Shown one piece after another: positions 1 through 15,138 of a stretch of 64,000 bases of DNA (position 1 is its first letter; the number at the start of each line of letters is the position of its first letter). The DNA lies in the NCBI RefSeq assembly GCF_011397635.1, contig NC_064764.1, positions 37,298,777 to 37,362,776 on the forward strand. The letters are read 5' to 3'. This DNA is from Epinephelus fuscoguttatus (lineage: Eukaryota > Chordata > Actinopteri > Perciformes > Serranidae). The translations under genes were made by a program, and so were the position numbers. The notes under the pieces were generated by a model that saw nothing but the letters and a program-made list of their open reading frames with translations, made no database searches and was not told the DNA's origin.

Positions 1-84
1 GTAGATGAAGAGGATGGCGTTCTTCCTCCTTTCCAGACGACCGACCTGGCATCTCAGCCGCTGACACGCTGCTGTACTGCAGTC
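1..84 (-). CDS. itgav: itgav exon 29 (cut by window edge)
   Basis: Residues 897-924. [20 protein letters not shown] then KNAILFIY matches the human calf-2 segment around CLKIVCQVGRL. The exon continues left of base 1. Acceptor TATAG|GAC lies right after a TG tract. Confidence 0.94.
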
Positions 85-85
85 C

Positions 86-131
<46 letters not shown>

Positions 132-1209
132 CAGTTATGTAGAAAATAATCACAGACTTTCACAGAGTCAGATTTAGTCAGGGACTAATTTTGAGTAGAG
201 TTGGTTTGTGTTTGTGTAATGTTCTAGTACAGGATACAACTCCTCCGCAGTAACAAACAAAACAAAACCCCAGTGTATGTTATAATAACTATAATTACAC
301 AAATAATCACAAATCAGCTTTTAAATTATACTTAATATCTCTTACAGACCAGAACTGATGCAAGAACCAGACAGGGGATCAGCACACTGTATTAAAAGCT
401 CCTAGTAATTCTAATTCTATGTTTAGATCTGACAGAGATCTTTGTCAGGCATGTTGGAAATTTAAAAAAATGGATTTTGGAGAACAAAATGTGCAGATGA
501 AATAAAAACATGATTGGATAAGCTTAGTGACATGTTGCTTAAAACAAATTACTGTGACTGTCACAGGTAACCAGCAGATGGCAGTATTTGTGTGGTGTCA
601 GGCTGGGACCAAGTGACGAGGATTTCAGTTTTATTAGAATAGAGCTGAGCAAAATTTTACGACATCCAATTTTTTTTTATCACATAGACAAATTACTTTG
701 TTGTTGTTCTTCTTCTGGTTACCTCCACCAAAGAGTTTGCCTTTTTATTTTTTTTAAGTAATGTGCATGTGGAATTCAAATGAACTGTCAATCAGTACAC
801 CTGTATCTTTTTCCTCTTCCACTTGCTGAACCACCACATCTCCAGTTGTATATTTAACTCTACTATGATTAGATTTCCCAGTGTGTAAATGTTTAAGTTT
901 CTCTGGATTTGATTTCAGTAACCATCAGTCACACCTACTACTCATACCACGGAGAACTTCTTGAAGATGGACCGTGTCAGTGTCCTTCATGATTATTCTA
1001 GATATTTCTGTGTCAACAGATTGGATCACACTTGGTAAATATTTACATAAACAAGAAAGAGTAGCGGGGCGAGCACGGATCCCTGTGGAACACCAGAGGT
1101 CACCAGTTTCCAGCCTGAACTGGCACCATTTACCACCACCTGCTGTTTCCAGTGTAAGAAATAATGTATTTATTTTATCCTGTAAGTGTTGTGTATAAAT
1201 TAAACTTAC

Positions 1210-1255
<46 letters not shown>

Positions 1256-1401
1256 ATTACCAGTGTTTGCAGGTCGTTCTGTGCGTCTCTTGACTCCAGG
1301 TCTCTCTTGCGGCGGGCTTGGTTTCGGTTCCGTCCCTCCGTGTCTCGTTCTCTGGTTGGAACCCCGCTGGTGTTCTTCCCTGAGGACAGTGGGTTCTAAA
1401 A

Positions 1402-1442
<41 letters not shown>

Positions 1443-2593
1443 TACAATCACAGTATCAGGACCTGAGCACAGAACGGTGCGAGGACCAAGCTGAAACTGA
1501 AGGACACAAAGAAGTTCAACTCATGAAACTTTAAACAAACGTGAGAACTGGTGTTTAATAAGTTTATGCATGTATTTGTTTGTGTGTTTCTCACCGAGAC
1601 ATTGAGTGGGTTGATCTCCACGTCGGTGGTGCAGTTGATCGGTCCGTCTGTTTCGAAGCTGGTGATGTAGAGCAGCGAGTCGTTCTTATAGCGGTATGGC
1701 CAATCGATTTCCAGAGACGCTTTACTGATGGTACTGGGCCCGCTGTTCAGGAGCTGAGAGCAGACAACGTCGTCTTTTTAGAGATTATTGGTTCAAACAA
1801 TAATGTGCTGAATCATTTTGTCCTCTCTACGACACATTTAGACACTGAGTAACAAAGGCAGCAGCTGCTCACAGGAAGCTGTTCTTCATTTAGAAGCTAA
1901 ATAACTCAAACATTAAATATTAAAGGTTTAAAAAGCTGCAATTGAATTTGAAGTTGAGTCAAATTAGAGACGGCTTGGAATAAGGTGGACATACTGCTGG
2001 GTATTTCAATACAACATCCTTTATTACTGATTATATTGTGTATTAATAAACTGCAAGTGTTTCTATAATTTGAGGACATTAGGAGCTTCGCTAGAACCTC
2101 TGTTGGGGGGAGTCGGGGATCCTACCTTTTTTAATACCTGTGCGTTCCACAAAATCACCCCACAAATTGATAAACATACTTTTCAGAGTGGTGCAAAAAC
2201 ATCGTAGTTTCAAATTTAATCTACCTCATTTGTTATATCCACCCTCTGTGTCTGAGAACATTTTTGTATGTGCATCTGTGTGTACTGTGTCTTCATGTGT
2301 TTGTCTGTGTACCTCGTAGACGTGAACTATCTGTGGTCCAATGTCGTCTCCGACCACAGGAGGATCTTTAGGTTTCCAGTTGGCGATGGGAAGAAGCACC
2401 TGACTGGGAGATGATGTTCTGGACACACACACACACACACACACACACGTTATAAATCTATATAAATAAAGATTACAGCTGCTTTTAGGGTTTAAAAATA
2501 ATTATTTTATAAAATAGCAAATTCATACCATTTAAAACTAAAATCAGACTCATGGTCAAAAGTTTGGCACAAAATGTTAAAATATACATTAAA

Positions 2594-2630
<37 letters not shown>

Positions 2631-5600
2631 CCTCTGATTGAGACTTTAGCGAGGACCGCCAGCTTGGTGACACTGGAGACTCGAGGACTCACATTGTCGA
2701 ACTGATTGGAGCTGAAACACACACAGAGGAAACATCACATGTCATCTTCATGTGATAAAAACAACAAACAGATAAACAACATGTTTACAGAACACAAACT
2801 ATAAACAGAAGGGTGTGAAGGTCTGTTGGTGCTGTAATAAAAACAGCCACAGGGTGGAGCTGCTGCCTTTCACCTGACACACTTACTGAGGATCAGTAAG
2901 TAATCCTTTTCTCCTTCCTTCCACCCATCCTTCCTTTCTGTCATCTTCACTCCCTTTCTCTAATCCTCCCTTCCTTTCTTTCCACCTTCTGTCCTTGCTT
3001 TCTTCTTATTTAAATCCTTTCTTTCCTTCTTCCTTCTATTCATTTTCCCTTCTTCCTTTTCTCCTTTAATCCTTCTTCCCTTCCTTTCCGTCCTTCCCTT
3101 TTTTTCCCTTCCATCCTTCCTGTCTTTCCTCCTTCTGTGCTTCCATCCTTTCTCTCAGATGCAGTTTCCAAATAGAAATATTTCACACAACTCTGACTTT
3201 AATATAAAAGATGTCTGAATAAAGAGATTTAATATCAGTTCTCAGGATCGGCAGAGACACTGAGGTCCCGATCATCTGCTGAAACAACACACAGGTGGAC
3301 CGACACATGTTCAGGATCAGTTTTAAGAGTTAAGTCTGGATTACTTTAAAATATTCAGGACACTTATGGCCAAAATAAATCCTACAAAAGAAAGGCGTTG
3401 CTTTGAGCTCTGAACTGCTTCTGAATCACCGTGACATTAAACAAAAGAAACTTTTACTGCTTCTAAAGAACCACAAATTAAAAAGATTCTGGCTCATTGA
3501 ACTTCATCACGCTGACGTGAAGCTCCTATAAATTGACTGAATGAAGAGCTGCAACACAATGATTTAAAGAGTTTGATTCTTTGAAGTGGGGTTGTATGAG
3601 GCTTTTCCATCGTCAATGTATCACCTCTGACACAAGGTATCCTGAGAGGCTGGGCGACCAGGTGTGTTTTTACACTTTAAACCACATCTCAACCGAGAAA
3701 AGTGTCTCCTTTGGATAAAGTTGTGTGGTAACGTTAGACCACAACATCAGATCAACGTGAATAAGATTAACAATGATGTCTACATCTGTTCTAAGGTAAG
3801 TCAACATTGTGTTTGAGGCAACATATTGTCACTTTGCTGGAAAGAAATATAAAGTTATCTTTAACATCTCTAGCTAACGTTAGCTAAAGTTAGCCTAACG
3901 TTAGCTCCTAGCTGCGTTGTTCATCATGTCACCTTGTTTGCTGGGAGTTCATTAGCCTATTTTGTTCTAGTTTTGTACTTTGGTGATCGTACATCATTGT
4001 TAGCTGTTGTCCAAAGGGCTCTAGTTAAGCTAACGTTAACTTCTGGAGCTTAGCTTCATTAACTTATCTGTAATGGCAGAGATAACAAAGGTTGGCAAAC
4101 GTTATGCTGAATGATTCAGTGTAAATACTGTAGCACCAAACTAACGGAGAGACACTCTTGGTAAAGATGGTAAAAAGGCCGTTATCCTTTTCTCATATTC
4201 TGAGCCAAAAACCTTAACTTCAGTGGCACTTTAACTTGTTGTCTTTGATGGTGACGGCAACCAGATGCGGTTCACAAGCGTACACTGTGACCTGTAAATT
4301 TTGGCTTGTAATTTAAGCTTTTCATCGACCTTCTCAACAATAAAATGATGAATATATCCCTCCAATGCGTAGTTTAGGCCCTTTTGGTTACTTCTCAATG
4401 ACATCTGATCGTTATGTCCCCAAAAATCATCAGTTGCCTCCTACGAAATGCCGTGTACTGTGACACCTGCCATAGCGCCCCATCACTAAATGTTGATAGT
4501 TTGTCTGAGCAGCGTTGCCAGGTGGGAAATGTAGGATTATCGTACCAGAGACTCAAAATTATTGTATTTTGAGGTAAATTATTGTACATCAGTCATAACC
4601 AAAATAACAATCCTACTGATGCGCTCTAGACAAATATAGTCACTCTAGTGTTTACTTTTTTGGTTTACTTTTTTTCCATTTTCCTTGCTTCTGTTTTTCC
4701 TCTTCTTCTTCTGTTTTGAATCTCATTCTCGCTCGACTTCCTGACGGGTCCTAGTGCCTCGTGGGGTGGGTACAGCTGACCATTCAGCCAATCGTGCTCA
4801 TTGTTCAGTGACCAACGTCACCCGTATCTCACGCTAAGAAAAGTGCGATCGGCTGGAAACATGTCACATGGGAACAGATGCCTTCAGGGCTCCCAAAAAA
4901 CTCCGGCATACTGATTACAACCACACACTCATGAAATGGTCAAATTATCGTACAATTGACCTTTTCTTTGGATTACTGATCGTACATCGTACAGAGGGCC
5001 AAATTATCGTACAAATATGATAATTATCGTACACCTGGCAACGCTGTGTCCGAGTGAGTGAAGGGGGGCGTAGCTTAGCCATAGGTCAATTGCTCCCAAT
5101 GGCTGTTCCATCAGTGTGTAAGTGTGTTAAACAAACAAAAAAAACGAAGTAGCAAGTGGCACCTTGTATGGTAGCCTCAGCCACCAGTGTATGAATGTGT
5201 GTGTGAATGGATGAATGTGGCTCGTAGTGTTTCTGTTTTACATCTTTAACATTTTTGGACAAAACTATACATTTGAAGACGTCACGTTGTGATTAGTATT
5301 TTTAATTATTTTCTGACATGTTATAAACAAACATTCAGATGAATCCACAGTGAGAATGATGGTGAGTTTTAGCAGCAGTATAATGAATCCCTGTGAGTGT
5401 GTGTCCACTGTAAAGAGCTGAAGCAGCAGTGAGAGCTGTCAGAGTGAAACCAACCCTGTTATTAACTCTGTCTGTCTGTTATTAACATGCCTCCATCGCT
5501 GCCACACAGACACACTCAGAGGAGAGTATACTGTCTGTCTGTCTGTCTGTTCTATCTCTTCCTGTCTGTCTGCCTGTTCTCTCTGTCTCTCTGTGAGCTG

Positions 5601-8600
5601 CTTCCTTCGCAGTTTTTTGTTATTTAAATGAGAATTTGAAAGAAACCAGCTCCGCTTTAATGAATGTTGATGTGTCACAGACTCTTAGCAGCAGATCTTT
5701 GTCTCTCTTCTCAAGCCTGAACCTCACCAACGCACAACCAATTACATGACAACAGACCACATCACACCGGTACTGGCATCCCTGCATTGGTTACAGGTCC
5801 AGTATAGGTCTACTGTTGGTATTTAAAATCTTACAAGGCCCCCATACATCTCTGAGCTCCTCTGCCCCCTCTCCAACCCAAGACCTTTCAGATCCTCAGA
5901 CCAGTTGCTCCTTCAAGTCCCGCAATTGAGACTATAGCCTAACGTACACCTCCCCAGAAATATAACTACACATCGTGGCGACGCAGACCTCCTTTGTTAT
6001 GTTAATGCTCTTAGATTTTGCTGTTTCCATGTTATTGTATTTTACTTATTCTATTTAACTGAACAGCACTTTGATTGTTTGATTTGATGTCTGTGTGTTC
6101 AGATTCCACTCAGTTATGAAGCAGAAGAGAAGCAGCGACAGGAGGTCATGACAGATCCTCTGCCAAAAACAAAGAGAAGCAGGCTATGGACAAAGATAAG
6201 AGGCAGGACTGTACCTGACTATCTGCAGGTCAAACTTCACCGAGGTGTCCTCCTCTGACAGCTGATGCACGCTGAACCGCAACTCTGCCAGCACCTGGCC
6301 AATCACAGCACAGGAAGAGACAGCAAAGGACCAATCAGAGAGCAGCAGGAGACAGACAATAAAGAACAACATCATGTTAGCTATGTTTACTTGACATCAT
6401 CAGTTTAAATTCTAAAATTTAAATTCGGCTCCACAAACGTGTCAGATTAGCTTCTACAATGCAGCAGGAGGCATGGTGAGTACAGTCACGTGACGGCAGC
6501 ACTGACCTTGGTTCCTCCCTTCATGGGGTTTCCCAGGTCACACACCACCATCTTGGTCTGGTTCTCCTTCTTGTAGGCGCACGACAGTCTGCTGAGGGCC
6601 TGTACATGAACACATAACACTCATCATCACAGTTTGATCTCTGGTAACAGCAGAGAGAATACTGGGTTTGTTCTCATCTATATTTAAATACTCATCATGA
6701 AGCACCTCTCCGCCCAATCTTGTGTTTATGTCTCAGTTTTCAGTGTATAATTTCCTTTACAAAGGTTTCTATGCTTTAAATGTTTGTTCCTTTTCCTCGT
6801 GCTTTAATGTGTGATGTAAACCACTCTGTGTATGAAACGTGTTGCATAGTTAAAGGGAAATTTCGGTTTATTTCAACCCGTCTCCTATCGTCCTAAATTT
6901 GTTTCAAATGACTAGTGACATAAAAATAATAGTTAGCATGTTAGCTGTTAGCCTAGATACAGCCAGGGCGCATAGTAGCGTCAGACCTGTTAAAATGTAA
7001 GTGAACGGGCAACCTTCAAGTGCAAAGTTAGTCCACTAAACAAGCTTTTTTTCCCACAAAGACCGCCTCATATCGTTAGGATAAATGTCAGAGAACATAT
7101 AGAAAACGACATGTAAACGTGTTGTCTTACCTTACCGGTGTGCTGCCATGTTTGTTGTTTACCATTTAGCTCTGCTTTCCAAAGCGCGGCCGAAATATCG
7201 CGAGAACAAGCAGCGATCTCATACCGTGCCTGAAATCTCGCCAGCTCTAGATAAAGCCCAGCTGGATACTACTCCAGGTGGAGGTGTCTCGTCCTCGGTC
7301 ACATCCAGACCTTGAAAATAAGGCTGCAACTGGTCCCATTCCTTGGAACAGAGGCATTCCTCTTCTGTGGGCACTGGGGCACAGCATTCACAGGTACACC
7401 ACCAATCTTCAGAGCTACGCAGCCTTGCAGCAGCCATTCCTCCTCTCTCGTCCTCTACCTGTTGCACCTCTCTCTCTCTCCTCCGTTCTTCAATTTCACG
7501 AAGCTCTTCATCAGTGTATTCTGGCTCAAATAAATAAGGGCGGCCATCAAACTCTGCAAAATCAAATTCCTCCTCCACAAAGTCGAAGTCTGGCAAAAAG
7601 TCAGCCATTATTCTATAAATCTTTCATAAAATAAATGAATGAACTTTTCAGGCTACTGTCCGGTTCTGCCTTCCAGCTGTTGCTGCTTGTTCTCGTGAGA
7701 TTTCAGCCACACTTTGGAAAGCAGAGCTAAATGGTAAACAAACATGGCAGCACACCGGTAAGGTAAGACAACACGTTTACATGTCGTTTTCTATATGTTC
7801 TCTGACATTTATCCTAACGATATGAGGCAGTCTTTGTGGTAAAAAAGCTTGTTTAGTGGACTAACTTTGCACTTGAAGGTTGCCCGTTCACTTACGTTTT
7901 AACAGGTCTGACGCTACTATGCACCCCGGCTGTATCTAGGCTAACAGCTAACATGCTAACTATTATTTTTATGTCACTAGTCACTTGAAACAAATTTAGG
8001 ATGATAGGAGACAGGTTGAAATAAACCGAAATTTCCCTTTAAACTGTCCCTCCTTTAAGGTAACTGAGGTTTGAGATGAGCTCAGAGAAACAAACTCGAC
8101 ACAGTGAAGGAACCAGAGGAAATGCTGTCCTGGCTTCAGTATTGAAGAGCTTTAAATGCCGCTCAGCTCTGGGCTCAGGTGACGTTACCTGACTGCGGAC
8201 AACACCGGTGAAGTCGGCCTGTTGTGGAGGGTAGACGTGGAGCTCGGCCTCGTAGGCTCCCTCTCCCTGATTCTCAGCGCTGATCTCCAGAGTCAGAGCG
8301 TTGTCGTCGCCGATGTAGATCTGCTCACGGTCGCTGCAGGAGAGACAACAATAAAAGAGACTGAAAAAGTCTGTCTGGGACGATGAACAAACATGACAGC
8401 GGCAGGACTACGAGGTCTGACCAAAGCTACCAAACTGACCACTGTACCACCTAACATTCCACTGTTTATCGAACAAGGTGAAACACAGCCTGTCCTCTGC
8501 TCACTCAGCCTCTGAATCACAGCGTCACTAAGTTTATATAACTGAGATCAGAGGTGTGAAGTTCGCAGCCTGAGGTCATCAACAGTTTCTCACCTCTTCA

Positions 8601-11600
8601 CCGACAGCTTCAGGTCAGGTTTACAGATGTTGTCATCTCCACAATCCAACAGGATGTGAGCCTGAGGAGGGAGGGAGGAACAGGTTAGTCATACAATACT
8701 GAATACTTAAAGTTGAGGCACTGAAGGCATCAGTCCAACTAAATATAATAAATGTAAGACACACACACACACTCAGGTGTGTTACCTGCTTGGTGACGTT
8801 GGACGGCGCAGACATGTCGATGATGGGCAGCAGCCCCGTTTGATCTGCAGCTAGCTGGTAGTCCAGTTTGTACTCCATCGCCACGGAGATGGGCGTGATC
8901 TTATCCCGAAACTCACGGTCATCCTGAGAGACAGAGACACAAAGAGACAGAGACACAAAGAGACAACTCTTATTCTGAAGGAGTGAGACTTTGTGTCCAC
9001 ATGTAGCTCACAGATGCAGTCGTCAATGCAGCAGAATCATCAAAACCCAGAGCCTACAATACCCACAATGCACTTCTCCCTCTGACAGCAGTGTGGTAGA
9101 CTCTGAGATGAGCTGCAACTTCTTTCTAACCCCACACCTCCAGATTGTTTTTACTTTTCTAACTTGTAGTCTTTAACTGACGCTGACTCAAGTGACATCA
9201 CTGGAGGACACTTATCAAACGTCACACAGCTCCTCTGACACAGACACTGAAGGATTTACACACACGTGTAGTCAAACACAACCTGCTGTTAATAAAACGT
9301 GATAAACCTTTCCTACACCTTTCTGTGCTTCTTCTTCTCTGGTTGTAAAGTCCGTTTCATTTGCTCACCCTCAGGAAGACCTCCTGCTCCTCACAGGCCG
9401 GGGTTTTGCCGTTGGTCACCGTCATGTTCTTGGAGTACTGGAAGGTCCCACCATGCAGGAAACGGACACGTTTGGTTGCCTCCTTCTGCTTCAGACGGTC
9501 CAACAGGAGGTCCACACGGAAATCTGGAGGAGACGAAACAGAGAGGAGGTCACGACATTGCAGGACGTATGACTGATGTTGACATGATAAATCTGTGGTG
9601 TGTATGTGTGTATGTGTGTGTGTGTGTTAGCTGTCTTCACACAGCATCATTAGAAAATTCAGCTGCTGTTGAACTCACTGAGAGCAGCTGGAGCTCCGAA
9701 TCCGTTGGCCTTCAGACAGTACTTCACCTTAAAACTGGAAACACGCAGAGTTCAGTCTGACAGTCTCTATGTTTAAAGTTCCAGTGTGAAGGATTTACAT
9801 ACGGGCAGAGATGGTGTTTCACATAATAAGCATGTTTTCATTAGTGTATAATCCCCTGAAAATAAAGCCCTGTCCATACAGATATTTTTGTAAACAGATA
9901 TTTTCCTGTTCGCTGATCTTTCATGGGAAACTGATGTAAAATAAAATACTGATGATGATGATAAACAGATGCAACTCACCAGGACACCATAGTGCTGGTA
10001 CCAGGGAGTGTGCAGGTCTTCTCCTCTGGGTTGATGATCAGAGGCGTTATGTCTAATGTGGCGTTCACACTGATCACTGGACGCGCTCTGACACACACAC
10101 ACATACAAATAAATTAGCAAGGGAACACACTGAGCCTGTTTACAACTGGTATTAACGTGCATCTCTGTGATCCAAAACCAAACTGATGGCCGACACTGTC
10201 AAGTACTCGAGTACTTGCAAAAAGAAAATCTAACATAAGAATAGGAATGTAAGGGCTCATTTATGTTCAACGTTAGAGACGGAGATGGACGGAGCCTTCT
10301 GTCCATATTTGTGCACATTTTCTGAAAGCTTACGGATACGGACGAAACAAAGCAGTACGTTGGAGATCATGGAGGCGTAGTTCGTAGTTCGAGTGTCGTA
10401 GTTCAAGCGAGATATGACGTAAGAGATGACGAAGAAATAAAAAATGGTGGAAAGAATTCTCTGTCCACATGTTGGTATTTATATAATGGCCGCACAGACC
10501 ACCACTGTCTCAAATGCTGCCTCAGTTTAAAGCTACAATATTACGACCTCCTCCACCGTCTCCTCATTTATTGCTGTGTGAAACTTTTGACTCCGCCCTC
10601 TCGCGTTTCTATTGGCTGTATCTGTGACATCACAAAGAACACATGGAAGTATGAGGGCAGTGACGGACAAAATGTGTGAATAGCCATATCTATCTTCGAA
10701 CGTAAAATAAGTGTAAATACAACGAGAGATTCATGCATTGAACAACCAGTCTCTACAAAGCCCATTAATTCATAAATATAATGTTAACATAAGAAAAATG
10801 AGCAAACTTTCTGTTGCTGCCGTTACACAGGTAGCAGCACCAGTAAATTCAACAACTGCTCAGTCAGCACGAGCTAACACAGCAGGGGCTAAATCCAACA
10901 CTGGGACGTTTAACGGTCTCATTAAACTCAAGCCAACACTGAAACATCTCAACACCATCGTTAAACCTGTTAATAACCATCATCCGTGTGATGCTAACAG
11001 TAAGCCCTGTCACTGTGCGTTTGTTTTAACCTTCAGACCAGCTGCTCCCCAGCACGGAGCTCACACTCACACTAAAACTAAACTATCAAAGTTCACATGT
11101 GGGAGGCTGGGCTGCAAATACTTTAAATGTTGAACGAATACTGACATCCAATCAAGTCCTCGTGAATGCCCGTCCCAGCCCACACCTTTATCTATCATTT
11201 GTCTCCAGCTGACTTGTCTTCAGATTTTGCTTTTGCCTACGTCACATACGATAACGAACCCTGTGGACAGTTAGTACATCCACACTGTGGCTAGCTGTTT
11301 GCTAACATGCTTGCTACCTAAGTTAGCGATTGTGGCAGTAGAGCTGGAGATATGACTGTCTGCAGAATTCAACATGTCTCCTTCCACAGGGCGAAATGAT
11401 GGGAACAAACTGTCTAAATCGTTGTAAAAAGGCAGGTTGTAGAGTGTTAACAGGCGAAACAACCACCATGTCCTGCAGCGATGATGTGTTTCCTGTTATC
11501 TTCTTGACGGGGACGAATCAGGATGCATCACTGTGGACACTACAAAAGATATGTGGTCAAATGCTTCCCAGACCACCCCGGCAAGTGTTTTCAGTGATTG

Positions 11601-11960
11601 GATCACAATGCGCCCTGGTGGTCGTTGCTGTACATTTGAGGTCGGATCACATGTTAGTTTCAGGTCTAAACAGGCGCATGTTTCTCTGCTGAAGGGGTTA
11701 AACATCTCCTAATAGCATCTATAAAGTCAGTAGGAGAAAACTCTTTGATATCAGAGGTGGCCTTGCTCATTAAACTGCTCACAGACACACACACACACAG
11801 CCTCAGCAGGGGCTGCATACACACACACACACGCACACACACGCACAGTAGGATTACCTGTATAAAACTGCTTTGTCTGCTCCGAACACTCCCACTATTA
11901 AATCTGAAAGACAGAGACACACATCAGCTTTTTACACAGCAGCAGTTCATGTGATCCCTG

Positions 11961-12008
<48 letters not shown>

Positions 12009-14947
12009 CTGGGTATCCATTCTGGTCTATGTCAGTGTTTCCAGACATGGCGTATCCAAAACTAGCCGGCATGTAGCTGGACGCCCACTTCCCCTGCAGG
12101 ACCTGAGGGACGAGACACACAGTTAACGTGACACAGCACAGTGTAAATCTGCAGACTCAGACCATGTCTGTGGTATTTACCTGTGAAGGTGTGGGGTCAG
12201 GTCCTCCAGGGCGGCCATTGTGGATGTAGACCAAACCGTGACGGTCGGGGCCTCCATAAGGAGCAGAGATGGCCACATCTGGAGGAAGACAGGAGACGTG
12301 AGGTGGAGCAGGAAACGATCCACGTCAGGGACTGTGTGTGTCTGTGTGTGTGTCTGTCTTACCATTGAAGCCGTCCTTGTCCAGGTCTCCCAGCGCTACG
12401 ATGGCAGAGCCGTACCTGGCGTAATCATCCGACCCTGTGAGCAACTGAGGATGTTGGAAGGAAAACCCTCCCTTGCTCAGGTACACCGACACCTGGAGGA
12501 CACATGCGCACGCACACACACACACACACACAGACTGTCAGCTGCAGTAGATAGGGAGGTTATTTGGTTATTTTTTCCTTTAAAGTAATAATTCACAAGC
12601 AACAAGACTGTGTGTATATCAGTGACTTCCTGTTTTATGTTGAATTCATGAAGAAAACTTTGTGACTGAAGAATCCAAAAAGGGAACATTTGATTAACAA
12701 CAGCAAAACCATATCAAAACATCTGTTTACAAACTCTCACACAACTGGTTCAGAGGACTTTCACCTACAATATTTTCAATCAATCAATCAATCAATCAAT
12801 CAATTTTATTTATAAAGCCCAATATCACAAATCACAATTTGCCTCACAGGGCTTTACAGCATACGACATCCCTCTGTCCTTAGGACCCTCGCAGCGGATA
12901 AGGAAAAACTCCCCAAAAAAACCTTTAACGGGAAAAAAAAACCCGGTAGAAACCTCAGGAAGAGCAACTGAGGAGGGATCCCTCTTCCAGGACGGACAGA
13001 CGTGCAATAGATGTCGTACAGAACAGATCAGATTTTGATCTCATGCATGGACGAGTAGTGTACCTGAGCATGTGCGTGTGTTTGAACTCTGCTCAGGCAG
13101 AGCTCAGGCTCAGGCATGTTCAGGCCACGCTTGTGAAGAGCTGATCATACAACTGTGAAATGAGACCTGGATAATTCTGAACCAGCTGTGTGAGCATTTG
13201 TAAACAGATGTTTTGATATAGTTTTGCTGATGTTACAGGTGGACCCTGGTTACTTCAGTTTGTGAAGAATTTAGCTTTTTTTGGATTCTTCGGTCAACGT
13301 GGAGGCACGAGAGAAACAGTTTTCTCACGGTGAGAAACTGATACACACATAGTCCTTTTAAAGTTGAAATATTCCTTTTATTTTCAGTTTGGTTTGTTCC
13401 TCAGCAGGATTACAATAAAACCTGATTGCCGATTTTCATGAAGCTTGGTAGAAGGGTGAAGCCTGGGCTGAGGGAGAACCCATTGAAGTTGGTCTGAATC
13501 ACAGGGATCCACAGATTATTGTTTTCTTTCGTTAACACTAGGGATGCACTGGAATGAAAATTTGTGGCCGAAGACGAAGCCGAATATTATTAAACGCTTG
13601 GCCGAATACCGAGTACCGAAAACCAAATATCATTGTTTAGTTTTTCATTAGTTTTTGCAGATGAACCCTCCAGATTAGTGTTGTCATGGTACCAAAATTG
13701 GATCCCACTGTGCGATACCAGTGAAAATATCACGGTTCTGAGTAGTATCACGATACCACAGTGAAAATGAGGCAGATGTGCCTTTTGTCATTTATAAAAA
13801 GATAAATCACTTTTCTATAATACATCAGTGATATTTCAATGGAATAAATTACTTATTGACTTATTCATACTTCAAAAACAGCATCAATAAGTGATTAACA
13901 TAGGGGGGATCAAAATAAAATAAATAAATAAAATAAAAATCAACCAGCCACCCTCCTCCCCTGACAAGTAAAGAACAGTCCCTTCACAAGTAAAGAACAG
14001 TCCCTAAAGTGCGGTGAGGTTTGTGGACCGTTACTGCCACAAAGAGAGAAATGTGAACGGCTCGTTTCTCCTCTGACACATCACATACCTGTGTGCGGCT
14101 GGCTCGGCTGTTAAGGTACTTCTGGGCAGTCATGACGCCAAGAAGAGGATATTATTGGAGCCGACTTCTCCGTCGCTGGTAAGCCGATGGCCACCGTATT
14201 TGACAGGAATACATTAACGTTACTGTCTGTGTCTGTGACCCCCGTTCAACCCACAATCGGTGGGATTTGCCTTTCGTTTCTGCTGCTGGTTGAAATCTGT
14301 AGGTGGCTCGCACAGCGTGCTGAATGATTTAAGCCTATTTTGCTCGCACAAAACTATTTTTAGTCGCAAATGCGAGTGCAGTGAGGGACGGATTGCCACA
14401 CTGCCGACATTTTACTCCGCGCATCACGGCACGCTGTTTGATTGCGTTGTCAAAACACGCCGCTATTATTCAGCCGTGCTTTTAACTTATTCCACCGAAT
14501 ACCGAATGTGTGTTTTTTGCAATATTCGGCCGAATATATTCGGTTACCGAATATTCGGTGCATCCCTAGTTAACACTGTGAGATGGGGCATTTGGTCTTG
14601 GTAAAGGTCTGTGGTCCCAATGTGCCTCTAGTTTTCTAATATTTCAAAGGAGTTAATTTGACCTTAATGGCATCAGAAAGTCTCTGGTGAGTCTTATTTC
14701 AATAACATGAGGCATTTTCAGGCCAAACTGTTTTGGGGAGCTCCCTCGAGAACTTCACACCTTCAAGGCCTTATTTCTGTTCGCATTCACACCTCCAACA
14801 GGAACGCTGAGACGTACAGCAAGCTGACTGGTGGTTGGTGGAAAAGTTTTTAGTGTAAGCATGCTAACCTTAGCGCTAACACACATCTTACTGCATCCTT
14901 CGTTCATCTTTAGCTGCATGTGTGTGCACAGGAATATTTAGTTACTA

Positions 14948-14993
<46 letters not shown>

Positions 14994-15080
14994 CCTACCT
15001 GTCCGACCTCCCTCAGTTTTCCGTTGGCCACTCTGTCCATAAAGAGAGGAGCTCCAACCAGCACATCCACCAGACTAACA

Positions 15081-15138
<58 letters not shown>

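Noticed and set aside
1164..1466. ORFs with long HTHTHT or VCVCVC runs here and at other microsatellites
   Set aside because: They are translations of CA/TG dinucleotide repeats, which are open in several frames.
7278..7634. 118-codon plus-strand ORF opposite the P2X7-like ORF
   Set aside because: Antisense shadow; the minus-strand frame has the patterned cysteines and acidic N-terminus.
10738..11133. 131-codon plus-strand ORF inside itgav intron 16
   Set aside because: No recognisable domain, no splice or promoter context, composition like surrounding intron DNA.
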